Shown here one piece after another: positions 12,807 through 23,190 of a DNA stretch of 64,000 nucleotides. A model generated the notes under the pieces. The model did not search any database, was not told the DNA's origin, and saw only the letters and a program-made list of their open reading frames with translations. The DNA comes from Didymodactylos carnosus (lineage: Eukaryota > Rotifera > Eurotatoria > Philodinida > Philodinidae): NCBI GenBank assembly GCA_905250885.1, contig CAJNOQ010000013.1, forward strand, positions 51,128 through 115,127, in the 5' to 3' direction. The first letter of the stretch is position 1. Each line of letters opens with the position of its first letter. The position numbers and the translations under genes were made by a program.

Positions 12807-13248
12807 GACGGCAGGGCCAGATAACTCTACCGTGAATGTGAAATTCCGTGACAAAATTTTGATATTTTGCTGTGTTTATATTTTTTTAACAAAAGCACGT
12901 GCAATGCTGTGGAACGCCTAGAACTGTATAGCAAACGTTTCTCTACAAAATGAGGCGTCTCGAGGCTCTGTACGTTTCCTTGTTTAAACAATAAACCGTA
13001 AATACTAAATGCTACTTTCCCAAAATGAAGATGAGAAGAGCATTTTGTATTTTTCTTTTATGTTTTAAACAAAGAAACGTACAAAGCCCCGAAACGTCTC
13101 ATTTTGTAGAGAAACGTTTGCTTTACAGTTCCAGACGTTCCACAGCATTGCACGTGCTTTTATTAAAAAAATATAAAAAACGCAGCAAAATGTCAAAATT
13201 TCGTCACAGAATTTCACTCCGGTAGCAGAGTGATCTGACCGTGCCGTA
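12807..13248. mobile_element. foldback element with about 190-bp inverted arms
   Basis: The left arm begins ACGGCAGGGCCAGAT (from 12807), and the right arm ends with the complement ATCTGACCGTGCCGT (to about 13247). Inner matching blocks include AGCACGTGCAATGCTGTGGA (near 12894) against its complement near 13140, and GAAACGT words facing each other across the centre near 13025. There is no transposase. The target duplication is unclear. Confidence 0.7.
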
Positions 13249-13329
13249 GAGAAACCTTACTTGCTACTGAAGAAGACTGATGTCGGCTTGCTATCTATTA
13301 GAAATTTTTTATCGGTATGTAATTTATTG

Positions 13330-13836
13330 AATAGTGCAAGGTCTTTGTACGAATATAAGTTACATTTGTTTGATTGCAGGGGCAGGATTGGGCGAGTCCG
13401 AGGGGAACACCGAAGAAAACCTAATTTCGCCGCTAACAAATCGATGGTCGTCCAGAATAACGCCTGATAATCAAATTCAAAAATCTTACTATTTCTTAAA
13501 GTTGACTTCGGGGTCATTTTTTCCTCGTACTACTGACGACTGGAATGTGCTACCATGCACCGTTGTGACTTAAAGCAGTCATAGAATCTATAAGAGTCTT
13601 TTGAAACAACATCTTCAACTATTATAATCGATCTGTGTTTTCTTGTACCTCATCAACACAATGTATTAAAATATACCATTCCTCTTCTGTCCTATAAGTT
13701 CATATTTCAAATGTAACTTGTTCTTTTTAGTATTTCTTTAAGTATTCATTATTTTCGATGTTGCATTAACATAAACTAGTCTTACTTTGTAACAATCATA
13801 CTTGCAAAAATAAACATGCAGTTCAGTTCAGTTCAG
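13330..13836 (+). pseudogene. non-LTR retrotransposon 3' end (RT C-terminus plus tail)
   Basis: The frame ending at 13573 finishes with SFFPRTTDDWNVLP, the well-known closing motif of the ORF2 reverse transcriptase in CR1/Jockey-type non-LTR elements (SFFPRTxxDWNxLP). The preceding part lies in another frame, so the copy is frameshifted and 5'-truncated. About 250 bp of 3' UTR follows. It ends with tandem TTCAG units (about 13819-13836), the kind of short-repeat tail these elements carry. It abuts the foldback element. Confidence 0.7.
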
Positions 13837-15216
13837 AGTCCAAGTCATGAAGCAAGCAAAGCGAGTCCTGCATCTATTTCGAGTTCGATAATTTTTTCAA
13901 AGCTTTTCCACTGTCGTTATTTATATTTCTTTTCTTTTCTTCTTTAGTACAACTCATTGTACTATTTGTTTTAAGTAGTTCTAATACTATTTCTGTTTTC
14001 TCTATATACAAATTCGCGAATCATTTAATTATATATTTTATTTTGTTAATTAGACAAAAAGCTTCCGATAATGCACTTTTTCTCGATGTGCAACTGATGA
14101 TGATAATGATGATGATGGTCTGTTTTCTTACCGAAAAATATGATTGATTATTGCACGTGAGAACAAGAAACGATTGAAGTTATGAACTGAATACATATGG
14201 CCTAGAAGAATATTCTGAACATATTCTGACAAAATTGTCCAATATTTTGCTAAACAAATATCATTAAATATCCCAAAATAATATTTTCTGTTACTTTTCA
14301 TACCTGAGCCTAAATATTAACGAAGGACGCGCTCTTTTCTTGTTGCAAAATTGTTTTGCATCACCATTTTTCTTCCTAGCATCATCTTATCCACATAATA
14401 TAAACATATAGGATTCAGTTGAACACACTCGATATTAAAAGTAGTCGTACTAGTTCATTTTTCTTAACATTTGAAATTGCGTTGCTTGTCAAGAAGAATT
14501 ACTAATATCTTTTAACTACGTTCCACTAATATAATGTTTTATTTTTTCATTCATAATGATCTCATCAATAGAAATGAAGAAATATAGACGATCTGAATTG
14601 TCATATAATATAAAACTTCTCTCATATCGTATCTCATTCATTGAAACATGAATGTGACTAGTATACTTTTACTCACAAAAAACATGATGATGATGATGAT
14701 ATTATAGTATAGTTACTCCCACTAATGAGAAATATTTTTCTTTTTCTTTTTCTTACCTTCAAAAATCAGAAAAATTAAATTTTTAATTGACTATTGCACT
14801 TCATATGATACATCGTTAAGAATATGATACGTTATAATTAAAATAAGTGCCAAAATCAAATGTAGACTCCCGCTTATTTTCCAAAGGTAACTTAAAAATA
14901 GCTTAGTTTCTGCTATTTCAGCTGTCTTTCACTACATTTTAGTTTAAAAAAAGAAATAGTCTTTAATTTGCTTATAATCTTTTCATCAGTTTTACTCATA
15001 GGCAAAATTCAACGTGCGCGATAAGGTGAAATAAAAGATATTTTTTTTCTCATTATTTTCTAATAAAATATTGTTGTAGAATATGTTCTTCTATCATTCA
15101 TGTATCCTGATACTGTTATGAATAAAAGAGACTTTCATTTTTTATTTTAGCGTACTTATATTTGTGTATCTTCACAATTATGTCACGCCATTTAAGCAAT
15201 AAAATGAATAAATCTC
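13837..15216. other. intergenic or intronic stretch upstream of the ETS gene
   Basis: No coding exon recognised. It is AT-rich with short GATGAT runs (about 14098-14115 and 14685-14702). Earlier exons of the ETS gene, if any, would lie here or further left, but none could be supported. Confidence 0.4.
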
Positions 15217-15282
15217 ATGGTTGGTAGAAAAATCTTTTTTCTATAATTTTAATTTCTAAATGATTTTTATATGTATTAAAAG

Positions 15283-16154
15283 AGCGTCGGTTGAATGTAC
15301 GTGATTCACATCAATTTTATTGTCGTCGTGGATCTGTTCAACTTTGGCAATTTTTATTAGCATTATTAGAAGATAGTGTGAATACTACAATTATATCATG
15401 GACTGGAAAAGATTTAGAATTTAAATTAGTCGAACCGGAAGAAGTTTGTATTTATTCACTTTTTCTCTTTGCTCAATTTATTTTATTATTGTTGTTGTTA
15501 TCGTAGGTCGCACGTTTATGGGGTGTACAAAAACATCGTCCATCAATGAATTATGATAAATTGTCTCGCTCACTTCGCTACTATTATGAAAAAGGAATAA
15601 TGCAAAAAGTAGCTGGTGAAAGATATGTCTATCGATTTGTTTGTGATCCACAAGCACTATATCCATTTGGACGTAGTGTTGGTAGTAATTTACCCAACAC
15701 ATCAAAAATGAATCTAAATGAAGTATCAAAGACCATTGATAAAGTTGATTCAACATTTTATACACCCTACAAAATGAAATCAAATTCATCAATATCATCA
15801 CTACCACGAAATAATATTCATGATGGACAGACGTTGTCTTCTACCAATGTGGCTGCCGCTTATGCATCACTGTATCCAGCATTTTATGCTAATACAGCTG
15901 TTGGTTTTCAAAATTCATTTCAATATGGTGCTTCACCGTATACAGACTATGATACAAAATCACCATCAACATCAACAACAACAACCGTCGAAAATTATTG
16001 GCGAATGTATTCTGTTTCAAATCATCAAACACATAACAGTCAACAACATCATCCATTTTCAATTGCTGATGCGCCACAAACTGTTCCTCTACATTCGGAT
16101 ATGACAAACAGTGGTCAATGCTACTATTCATCTGGTTTCGAATTTTATGCATAA
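15283..16154 (+). CDS. PEA3-class ETS transcription factor (ETV1/4/5-like)
   Basis: Exons 15283-15443 and 15507-16154. The ETS winged helix-turn-helix domain starts at the [15 protein letters not shown] block, continues with [21 protein letters not shown], and has the DNA-recognition helix [19 protein letters not shown] followed by [12 protein letters not shown]. The order and wording match ETV1/ETV4/ETV5 most closely. A Ser/Thr/Gln-rich, Tyr-containing tail of about 160 residues follows. The 5' end is uncertain: no N-terminal acidic activation region was found. A 7-nt first exon, ATGGTTG at 15217-15223 joined to 15283, would give a complete 271-aa frame. That is speculative. A nuclear DNA-binding regulator is expected. 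Confidence 0.88.
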
Positions 16155-16268
16155 ATATTCTGTTATTGTTTCTCTAAAAAAACCAAGAAAATTCTATTTT
16201 TAAGAATATGTTGTATTTCATTTTACTCCTCTTACTTCGAAGAAAAAACAATTGCTGTAAAAGACACT

Positions 16269-18949
16269 CTAAGTTTTATTAAACAAGTAGGCACTTCGAT
16301 TAAGACTTTGATTTGCGCGTGATGGTGAAGGAGCGAATCCAGGATGAAATGGGATATAGTTATTTGCTGGCATTAGTTGCATCGGCGGCTAAAATCAAAC
16401 ACAACATAAAACGTTCTGAAAGAGAAATAAATAAATAAAAATTCAAATAAAAGTTAAACTGTATTACCATCATAAAATAAATAAGCAATAACAAACTTAC
16501 AGGAACAACGTTATGTTTTTTCGGATCGTTTTTTTCTAAAACATGAATTTTTTTCACACGATATGAACCGTTTGGGGTTTTATGATGTTTCTGGAATTCT
16601 TTCAAGGCTGTTTGATGAAGTTCGGGTGAAAAATAGTGCATTTCATTGGGTGGTATGTTATGCCCGTATGGGTCATAAAACTGCGATGGAGGCGGTGGTT
16701 GTTGATATAAACTATCCCTATATGGATAATAATTAGGATATAACATATTGTGTCTTAATCGTTCCTGTTCTTCAATTGATGGTACATTTTGGTGATATAA
16801 TGGAAATATTTGAGGCATTCGTTCTCCAAACGTTCCCTCATAACCAACATTTGTCCAGATCGGAGTTTTTTCTATAGGTGGAAGAACAGGTGCTTGCAAC
16901 ACACCATACGGGTTATATGACTGATATGGATAGTTTTCGTTTTGTGGCACGTTATAATTCATTGTTGGCGGCGGTGGTATATAATAAAATCCCACAGGTT
17001 GTTTTGCTGTTTCTGAAGATGGTTTAAGTAAGCTTACTGCCTATATTTTAACACAAAATCATATTTAATAGAACAACAACGTGGATTTAACGAGCCTTAC
17101 CTTTGATTTTGGTTGTATACCATAATAATAGACATTATCTGGTATCGTATTAAACATATTTTCATTTAACGGATTTACATTAGGTGGATTAACAGCGAAC
17201 GGATTTACATTAGGTGGATTAACAGCGAACGGATTTACATTAGGTGGATTAACAGCGAACGGATTTACATTAGGTGGATTAACAGCGAACGGATTTAAAT
17301 CTGTTTGAAGTCCTCTTGATACCACGGTCGGTAATGACGAATGTGTTTCACGTTTACTATAGATGGGATCATCATTATTCGTTTTGTACATCATCGAATT
17401 TATGTGCCGTTTAACTGGAACTGTGTTATCCTAAACAGAAGGAAGAGGTTGTTTTTTATTTGCTTTTTTTCAGTGATGATCATTTACTGAAATGTTATGA
17501 GCAGGATTATAATATTTCATATTTGTTACACTATCGTTTTCAGAAGGTGATAATATTCTTCCAGGATGAATTCTGTCACCGTACGGTAGACTATAATTGG
17601 CTATTGGATGGTGCAGACTATAACTCGGTACAGCATATAACAGAGAAGTTCCTTGTTCTTCATCTACCGAAGATGGAGTTGTTGACACAACAATATCTTC
17701 CTCTGTCGTAGGTTTCTTTGCTGTCCACCAAATTGGTGGTTTTACATTGCCAGATTTACTCCAGCCATACCATTTTATTGGCTGTTCCGGTTCAGTAATT
17801 TTCGGAGCAACATCAGTAAAAGAATATAGCATTGCTTTACGATCATTTTTTCCTAAAATAGTTTAAAAACTTATAAAGGAAGCAGTCCATGTATATCACA
17901 TTGCATTGATTATCGTATACTAGATAATAAAGATTTTACCAGTGTGTTTAGTATAAGAAGTTATTCAGATATCAATTACAGAGTATTTTACTTTTGAAAA
18001 TGTTTTTGAATTAACGATAATTGTCATAGTATAAAAAACTATGGACTCTTCAACTTTTTGCTAAACACTAATTTCTTCCTGTCTCAAAATGCGAAGACTT
18101 AAGAATATTCTCTTCTTTTTTGGAAAAAATGTCGGTTTTCAGTTGAATATAGGCTACTGTATTCTGAACTTCAAAACGAAAGTAAAAAAGTATTCTCTTT
18201 ACAATGAGGCATTTCCTATAATTTGCCAATGTTTTTTTTTTAGAATATATGAGCATCTCAGCAAATGCCCTGAAAGAAGTGACTTCTATACAATGTCATT
18301 TATAATGCTTCACGCACTGCTAGCTCCAACTGGAGTAGATTAGCACTCCATCAAAACTTCATCTGATCGAGTTGAACATTTTATTATAGATTCCGGGGGT
18401 GATACTTCGTTTTAACTTTTCCTCGTAGAGCTATAAGGATTTTAAAATCCAAAACCTTAGTTTTCTAAAGGATTTCGTTAATTTTTTATAAGTTGAGAGG
18501 AAAAAGTTAAAAAACAAAAGAAAAGAACTTAAGATATAAGATATCGTCCCAAGCACTTGTGGTAAAATTTTAGAAGTATCGTTTTATAACCAGATTAAAA
18601 GTTGAGTTTCTAGAAAGCTACATAGTCAAAACTTTGTCAGTTAAGTTAAAACAAAAGTATATTAATTTCCTTTTTCGATAGCCTATTTTTGGTATAAATT
18701 TAGGCTCCATTGGACCCTTGCTAATAAAGTGAAAAACGAGGGCGTACCCTTACAATTAATGAACGTAAGCAAATACTGACACCATATTTTATTTTTCAAT
18801 CACTTACCCTGGAATGCATGACTGGTTATACCGGGCTCTGGTGCCTCTGAAACGGGTGTCTTGGATGAAGGTACATTACTGTTGATTTGATCACTTTTAT
18901 TTACAATCGAAATCTTCGGTTTGCTAGGTTGTGTGACACTTGCCTGCAT
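16269..18949 (-). CDS. unrecognised Pro/Tyr/Asn-rich protein with four NPF repeats
   Basis: Family not recognised. Minus-strand exons 18949-18808, 17852-17488, 17430-17101, 17040-16501 and 16388-16269 join to 1497 nt (498 aa), with consistent phases and GT-AG borders. The first ATG (18949) lies in frame, but the same bases also read as an acceptor (ATGCAG/GCAAG), so an earlier exon is possible. The protein is low-complexity. It has a Trp-rich patch (KWYGWSKSGNVKPPIWW, about residue 65), four exact copies of NPFAVNPPNV (about residues 214-255), then Pro/Tyr/Asn-rich sequence with PPPP runs and a short conserved-looking end (NNYIPFHPGFAPSPSR). There is no signal peptide or membrane span. NPF is the ligand motif of EH-domain endocytic proteins, so an endocytic adaptor role is possible but inferred. 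Confidence 0.75.
17168..17297 (-). repeat. 30-bp coding tandem repeat, 4.3 units
   Basis: Four identical 30-bp units (starts 17168, 17198, 17228, 17258, partial 17288) encode NPFAVNPPNV on the minus strand. The units show no nucleotide differences, so the expansion or homogenisation is recent. The repeat is in frame within one exon. Confidence 0.95.
17853..18807 (-). other. long first intron of the NPF-repeat gene
   Basis: A 955-bp intron, against about 55-110 bp for the others in this gene. A short imperfect inverted repeat lies at about 18405-18440 and 18503-18530 (TTTTAACTTTTTCCTC-like arms), perhaps a decayed small transposon. Confidence 0.5.
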
Positions 18950-19239
18950 TATGCGTAATAATCAATAAAAAGGTTCATTTGTTCTCTCAATATATTTATT
19001 GTATTACATGTTATTCAGAACCAAAAGAAAAAGAACACATCTAAGGTATCTTTATCAAATTTACATAAAGTATTCGTTATGGACGTTATATAAGTACGAA
19101 ATACAAACGAGAAATTATTGAGTTTTAACTTATATTCTTCCACGTAATCAAAATGAAAGAGACAACAAGAAAGTCTTCGTAGATTTAATAGATTTTGATT
19201 GTTTTCAGATCCTTAAATGACTGATTTCACTATTGATAC

Positions 19240-19271
19240 AAACAAACAAACAAACAAACAAACAAACAAAA
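19240..19271. repeat. (CAAA)n microsatellite
   Basis: About eight tandem CAAA units in the spacer between the NPF-repeat gene and the EF-hand gene. Confidence 0.9.
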
Positions 19272-19696
19272 ACTTTTTATATTTTCTTTCATATCATGAA
19301 ATTGTATTTAAATCGTATGAAGTTGTATTAAAAAACTCATATCTTTAATAACATTCATTTATACAAAATTCCATCTCATTTTAGCGTACTCAAAAACAAT
19401 GACATTATTTTATTAAATAATAATTTCAGCTTCTGTATTATGAAGCGTCATCATAATGACATTGATATCTATCGTATATATTTTAACGAGATCAATAGCA
19501 ACACAAGAAGTTAACAATTACATGATATATTTTTAAACAGTTGAGAAAATAAAACTAATAAATAAATAAATGTCCATCTTTTCGTACTTTTTTTTCTTCA
19601 GAATTTTCAAATAATTTTAACTATAGAACATAATATTCGTTGAACAAGAAAATGGATTGTAATATTTAAATGAATTAAACTTATACAGTTTGACAA

Positions 19697-20211
19697 TTAT
19701 GTTTTCTTTGGAACTTGTTGTCTAACCTCAGCGTATGTTAACACACCATCATTGTTGTAGTCAAGTATCGAAAGAGTTTCATCTACCAATTGTACTAAAC
19801 GTTCAGTTGATGCTGATGTACTTTCATTTGATTTACTTGTTGAATTTGTACTATTACTATTGTGGTCGTGTAAGTGAAAATCTTGCAATAACCATAATAT
19901 TTCTAATCCATCCAAAAGATCATCACCATTACTATCGTGTAATTTAAACTGATAGAATGACTGTTCATCTGGCGTCATATCTGCCACTTTTTTTCCTCCA
20001 AATTCTTTTAAATGTTCACTCAAATGCCTATAACACAAGACTATTAGTATTTTCTACTGTTATTATAAATTTCTTCTTACTCTGGATCTTGATCTTGAAA
20101 CATTTGTTGTTGTGAATTCGTTTTTGAATTACGAGAAGGCGGTTCATGACTCCAAACATTATGAACTAGCATTAGTAAAGCAATTATCCATGAGAGTAGC
20201 ATTGTGTGCAT
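19697..20211 (-). CDS. secreted EF-hand protein, MCFD2-like
   Basis: Exons 20211-20081 and 20027-19697 give 462 nt (153 aa). The first exon encodes a signal peptide (LLSWIIALLMLVHNVWS) followed by a short polar stretch. The second carries two canonical EF-hand loops, DSNGDDLLDGLE and DYNNDGVLTYAE. They are separated by a His/Ser/Asn-rich linker. Size, signal peptide and paired C-terminal EF-hands match MCFD2, the Ca-binding partner of the cargo receptor LMAN1 in ER-to-Golgi transport; CGREF1 is a close alternative. There is no KDEL-like tail (ends VPKKT). The start was chosen because it gives the signal peptide directly. Confidence 0.85.
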
Positions 20212-20686
20212 TCTTTCTTTTTTACCGTTTTGTAGATGGTGTTTCTTTTTTTCAAGAATAACTCATATTCTATACTCAAGATAAAAGCCGTTTTTCGTGT
20301 GAAAAAAACATATTGCTATTATAAAATATATCGTTCTTGCTGTGTAAATGAATGATTGATGAAGGAGACGTCCAGCACAATAAAGCTATTTTTTAAACGA
20401 TTGAGTTAAATAAAATAAAACTTTCATAAAACGTAGTTTAACATATTTCTAAATTGTAAAATAATTCACGGCCAGAAGCGTTTAGTTTGTTAAGAGTTAC
20501 ACATAGTGCAAGAGCCAAAAAGACTTTTGACACCAAAGTCTTGGTTTGCAGAGACAGTATCGGTTTGGAATGAAAACACTTTGATCTAAAAACAGGAGTG
20601 AGAGCGATTCCGGCCAACAATCTCACAACCTTTCCAAAATTCGATTTCGATGAAAGGTATCTCATTAAATAGCTCATCTTAAGTAA

Positions 20687-21100
20687 TCCACACATTACAA
20701 TTTTGATCATTTAATTACTGAGCTGAAGTAGGTTTACAGAACAGAGATCCGAAATTTCTCAAAAATGTTCACATTTTAATATTTTGACTTTTTTCTTGAA
20801 ATCTGTCACACATTACTTCGGACAACATTTCTTTGATGCAAAATAAAATTCTGTATAAAATTAGGTTTTTCAGTTGAGGATGAAGTCTGTGTTTGACTTG
20901 GTATAACTGAAACACTGAAAAACTTTGATTCGTGTGTTTTGCAAAAATGTCTGGCGTGTAGGGGTGGCACTTTACCGTTACTTTACTTGTAACTAGTTAC
21001 TCGGCGTTACTTTACCATGTAAAGTAACGCCGAGTAACTAGTAAGTGCCACCCCTACTAGCATGGGCCTCACATAAAACTTATTCTGTTGTGTAAAATAG
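20687..21100. repeat. repeat family R2, copy 1 (inverted relative to copy 2)
   Basis: This segment returns as its reverse complement at about 26587-26880 with high identity (for example the stretches around CTGAGCTGAAGTAGG and TTGGTATAACTGAA). Copy 1 is interrupted by the 98-bp hAT-like element at 20959-21056. It lies next to, and downstream in the minus sense of, the Penelope-like RT fragment, so it may be part of that element. Confidence 0.8.
20959..21056. mobile_element. hAT-type MITE, 98 bp, palindromic
   Basis: The termini read TAGGGGTGGCACTT and its complement; inside is a nearly perfect hairpin (around TAACTAGTTACTCGGCG). It is flanked by 8-bp duplications CTGGCGTG (20951-20958) and CTAGCATG (21057-21064), which differ at two sites. 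The second copy of the surrounding repeat has a single uninterrupted CTAGCATG (complement at 26613-26620), which is the empty site. An 8-bp duplication and YAGGG ends are hAT hallmarks. Confidence 0.88.
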
Positions 21101-21140
21101 TTAGTAGCTCTTGTGATGGCAAATTTCAGAGTTTCCTCAA

Positions 21141-21485
21141 CTAAGCGTCTGAAATAGATGGTTTTAGTTTTAGATTAGTAAAATACAGTTTTTCACGGAT
21201 AATATCAATCGTCTTTGGTATCAATGTATTCGTAAACACCCTTTCAATATTGATGAAGCTGATCATTTTGTGTTTTGACAAATGAGGGTGATTTTTAAAG
21301 AACATGAGGAAATCGTAGGTGTTTTTGAGTGATAATTTACTGTTACGTAATGGGAACACTCCGTTTGCCAGGAATTTACCTAATTCATAACTATATGAAT
21401 TAATACACGAAATAATTGATCGAACTGGCGTTCTCGACTTGCGAACTTTGGATAAACCATACAGTCAAGCAGAAACCAAAACAAC
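21141..21485 (-). pseudogene. Penelope-like element reverse transcriptase fragment
   Basis: One open minus-strand frame of about 115 codons reads YGLSKVRKSRTPVRSIIS, then INSYSYELGKFLANGVFPL, a NSKLSLKNTYDFL block, and MISFINIERVFTN. These correspond in order to the Penelope-like RT blocks YGLPKxHK..PLRPIVS, INSPTYxLAKxL, KNSFDF and LVSFDVVSLFTN. The catalytic Asp of the VSFD block is not preserved, and a stop lies just upstream, so the copy is dead. Athena-type Penelope elements are known from bdelloid rotifers, but the subgroup cannot be told from this fragment. Confidence 0.75.
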
Positions 21486-22286
21486 TGACCTAATCCTAAA
21501 TTTGCTTAGTGAAATATCCATCTTTCTTAATTTCTCTCAACAAAGTTATAAGAGAATTTTCACGAATAATAATGGGATCTTTCTAATAGAGGTGCAGAAT
21601 CTACCCATTTGCTCCGACAGTTGTCGGGGAAAAAAAATTTTGTTCGGATAAATTTTTTAAAATAAAATACAGTTTTTGCAAAAATGAAGAACTGTGTTAG
21701 CCTTTAACGGTTATCTCATTTTTTAAGTTCTTTCAAAAAACAACAACTCTCTCCAATAGCAAAAACAATGCGGATATGTACAAGAAAAGAATGTGACACC
21801 TGGTATGAAAAGAATATCTAATTTTATTACGCACAGGGATAGTTGAAGTCACTTGAAACTACACCATCTGTTTTTGAAACGGTGAAAAATTGATTAGATC
21901 CTGCACATTTATTAAAAATATCAAATCACCAATAAAATCCAGAATATGATGAGACTAGTCTATAAGAATTGATTGATTCTGAGAAAGAATTTTACTGATC
22001 TGAAAGAACAATATAATATATGAAAAGAACTGTTTTTGAATGAACTAGAAGATCCTGATACGTATGAAATATAGACAACAAAAGATCAGATAATAACAAC
22101 AAAGTTTTTTTACAGAACAACAACTAGCTGACGGTATTCAAGATTATTTATAGTTTATTCATTCATTTATTAAAAATAAGAAGTAAAGTGGTGCGTAAGT
22201 CAGCAGCGTCAGTTTTGAAAGGAAATATTCATAATAATCATGCTTGAGATCACGACGCCTTAGTGATGAAGTGATGTTACATTGAA

Positions 22287-22768
22287 ATGCTTGAGTAGAA
22301 GAATGAACTGTAGAGCGGAGAATATTCTTTTTAGTTGTAAATCTCTTTTTGATTGATGCATAATGAGAATAATAAGAAAAAGGGCACTGTGAGCTGTATG
22401 ACATTCCTCAAATCGGCAACGACAAGCTTATTCTATTTGCTCAGTTTATTGAAATTTGACTGCTAAGCTGTCGAGAAGATTATTGGAAAAAGTATTTGTT
22501 NACATTCCTCAAATCGGCAACGACAAGCTTATTCTATTTGCTCAGTTTATTGAAATTTGACTGCTAAGCTGTCGAGAAGATTATTGGAAAAAGTATTTGT
22601 TTTTAAATCAATGATCCAATCATGGAATAATATCGAGTCTAATAGAAAAGCGTAAAAGAAATGTCAGGTTTTCAAATTTCAATTTCTATCAACTCCCAGT
22701 AGAGATGCATGATCAAAACAAAAGGTAAATAGAATCACTGTTGATTCTGCATGTGAAATCGTTGTTGT
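22287..22768. repeat. repeat family R1, copy 1
   Basis: This is nearly identical to 27042-27408 in the same orientation, with only scattered substitutions (for example CACTGTTG versus CGCTGTTG near the end). The copy is about 100 bp longer because of the exact duplication around the N at 22501. It ends about 420 bp upstream of the alpha-kinase start codon. Confidence 0.9.
22401..22601. other. exact 100-bp duplication around a single N (likely assembly join)
   Basis: Bases 22401-22500 and 22502-22601 are identical and are separated by the only N in the window. The paralogous repeat at 27042-27408 has just one copy. This is what an assembler leaves when overlapping contig ends are placed side by side. 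Confidence 0.9.
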
Positions 22769-23190
22769 TATTAAGAAAAATTAAAAAAAGAAAGAAAGAA
22801 GAGAAACGAAGAGTCACTAAGATGATGAACTTGAGCAGAATAGGAAAAAACCCATTTTTTGTCCAATAATGTCATAAAGTCAAAAGTTATGCTACTGATT
22901 GATCGTTGTCCAAATGTCGTGGTAACGATCACAACCAGGCATGTTGTCAGTTTTACCGATTTTCGGTTCCAGTGTTACTTAAAAACTTTATCGAAACCAG
23001 TAGGTTTTTTCCCTATTCGGTTCAGGTTATTTTGTCAGTGACTGCTATTTGCTCTTTGTTTCTTTTCTTTCTTTCTTTACTGACAGACAAATTTCTCTCG
23101 AGTGTGAGTAGATATTCTGACAGATTGTTAGTTAAACACTCTTATTTGTTATATTAACACTTATTTCGAACTTATCTCTTCGAAACACAA

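Noticed and set aside
13025-13225. 66-aa frame in the foldback element
   Set aside because: It is one arm of the inverted repeat read as protein; no family resemblance.
15478-16152. Antisense and alternative-frame ORFs over the ETS gene
   Set aside because: They overlap the ETS exons, whose protein is unambiguous; the frames are by-products of its composition.
17168-17297. 30-bp repeats as a CRISPR-like array
   Set aside because: Units are head-to-tail without spacers and encode an in-frame peptide repeat in a eukaryotic exon.
20438-20710. 90-aa minus-strand frame
   Set aside because: It lies partly in repeat R2, has no recognisable motif and no splice-consistent partner.
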